Assembly (NCBI GenBank): GCA_023391155.1
Contig: JAEWBM010000020.1
Span: 1 to 5,822 of the forward strand
Length of the DNA: 5,822 nt
Origin: Acidobacteriota bacterium
GTDB taxonomy: Bacteria > Acidobacteriota > Blastocatellia > Pyrinomonadales > Pyrinomonadaceae
Direction: 5' to 3'
Shown here: in pieces, positions 5,731-5,822 of the stretch
How positions within the stretch are numbered: the stretch's first letter is position 1
Layout: each line of letters starts with the position of its first letter
Program-made: the position numbers and the translations under genes
The notes under the pieces: generated by a model
The model's input: only the letters and a program-made list of their open reading frames with translations
What the model was told of the DNA's origin: nothing
Database searches by the model: none

Positions 5731-5822
5731 ATGTTAACAACGAACAAGGTGACAAACTGCCGGACGTCGACCGGTGGTAAAAGTACCCGGTCAGTAAGGC
5801 TCTCGGTTCTGACCGCGGCGAC
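5731..5822 (+). CDS. Start of an unidentified gene, 3'-truncated by the window edge
   Basis: Thirty codons are visible from the ATG at 5731, open to the end of the window. The peptide starts MLTTNKVTNCRTSTGGKSTR and then becomes more hydrophobic (SVRLSVLTAA). A basic, polar N-terminus running into a hydrophobic stretch could be the start of a signal peptide or membrane segment, but too little is present to decide. The call rests on the well-placed GGAGG and the open frame. No family can be assigned. Confidence 0.5.
   Translation, partial: MLTTNKVTNCRTSTGGKSTRSVRLSVLTAA

Noticed and set aside
5768..5791. Imperfect inverted repeat (ACCGGTGGTA with TACCCGGT) near the window end
   Set aside because: The arms need a bulge, no T-run follows, and it sits inside the probable coding start of the last gene.

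Overview
The window is 5.8 kb of bacterial DNA with every recognisable gene on the + strand. GC content is moderate, a little over half by eye. Three features point to a soil or sludge type environmental bacterium: large TPR proteins with an exported start, an ArsR-SRPBCC-SRPBCC-DHFR-like operon, and a DUF433/DUF5615 pair. I would guess Acidobacteriota (Blastocatellia/Pyrinomonadales-like), but this rests on gene content and style only and nothing in the window proves it.

Region 1 (1-3077) holds two consecutive TPR-type proteins. The first is cut at its 5' end by the window edge; its reading frame is open back to base 3. The second is a 673-residue protein with an apparent signal peptide, several TPR units and a C-terminal region I do not recognise. 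Both end in a Gly-rich tail with a final Cys and may share a weakly similar C-terminal helical region. A clear rho-independent terminator (3050-3077) closes this unit.

Region 2 (about 3130-5140) is a compact operon. An ArsR-family repressor sits behind a promoter that overlaps an array of TTGCA/TGCAA half-sites. It is followed by two SRPBCC (AHSA1-type) ligand-binding-fold proteins and a DHFR-like/RibD-C-domain reductase. Two of the three junctions are ATGA overlaps. The likely logic is an autoregulated operon for sensing and handling a small molecule, ligand unknown.

Region 3 (about 5141-5710) is a DUF433/DUF5615 toxin-antitoxin-like pair, again joined by an ATGA overlap and preceded by a perfect TATAAT box. 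The DUF5615 gene carries a +1 frameshift at 5545-5547. The annotated-looking 65-residue ORF is only its first half; the rest of the family, including the conserved DQN motif, continues in the next frame to a stop at 5708-5710. This is either a recent pseudogene or a sequence error.

Region 4 (5711-5822) contains a good ribosome binding site and the first 30 codons of another gene that runs off the window. I see no RNA gene, CRISPR array, insertion sequence or recognisable phage element. The most notable observations are the broken toxin, the multi-half-site operator with a very short 5' leader, and the paired TPR proteins with possibly related C-termini. None of these is strong evidence for a new system.
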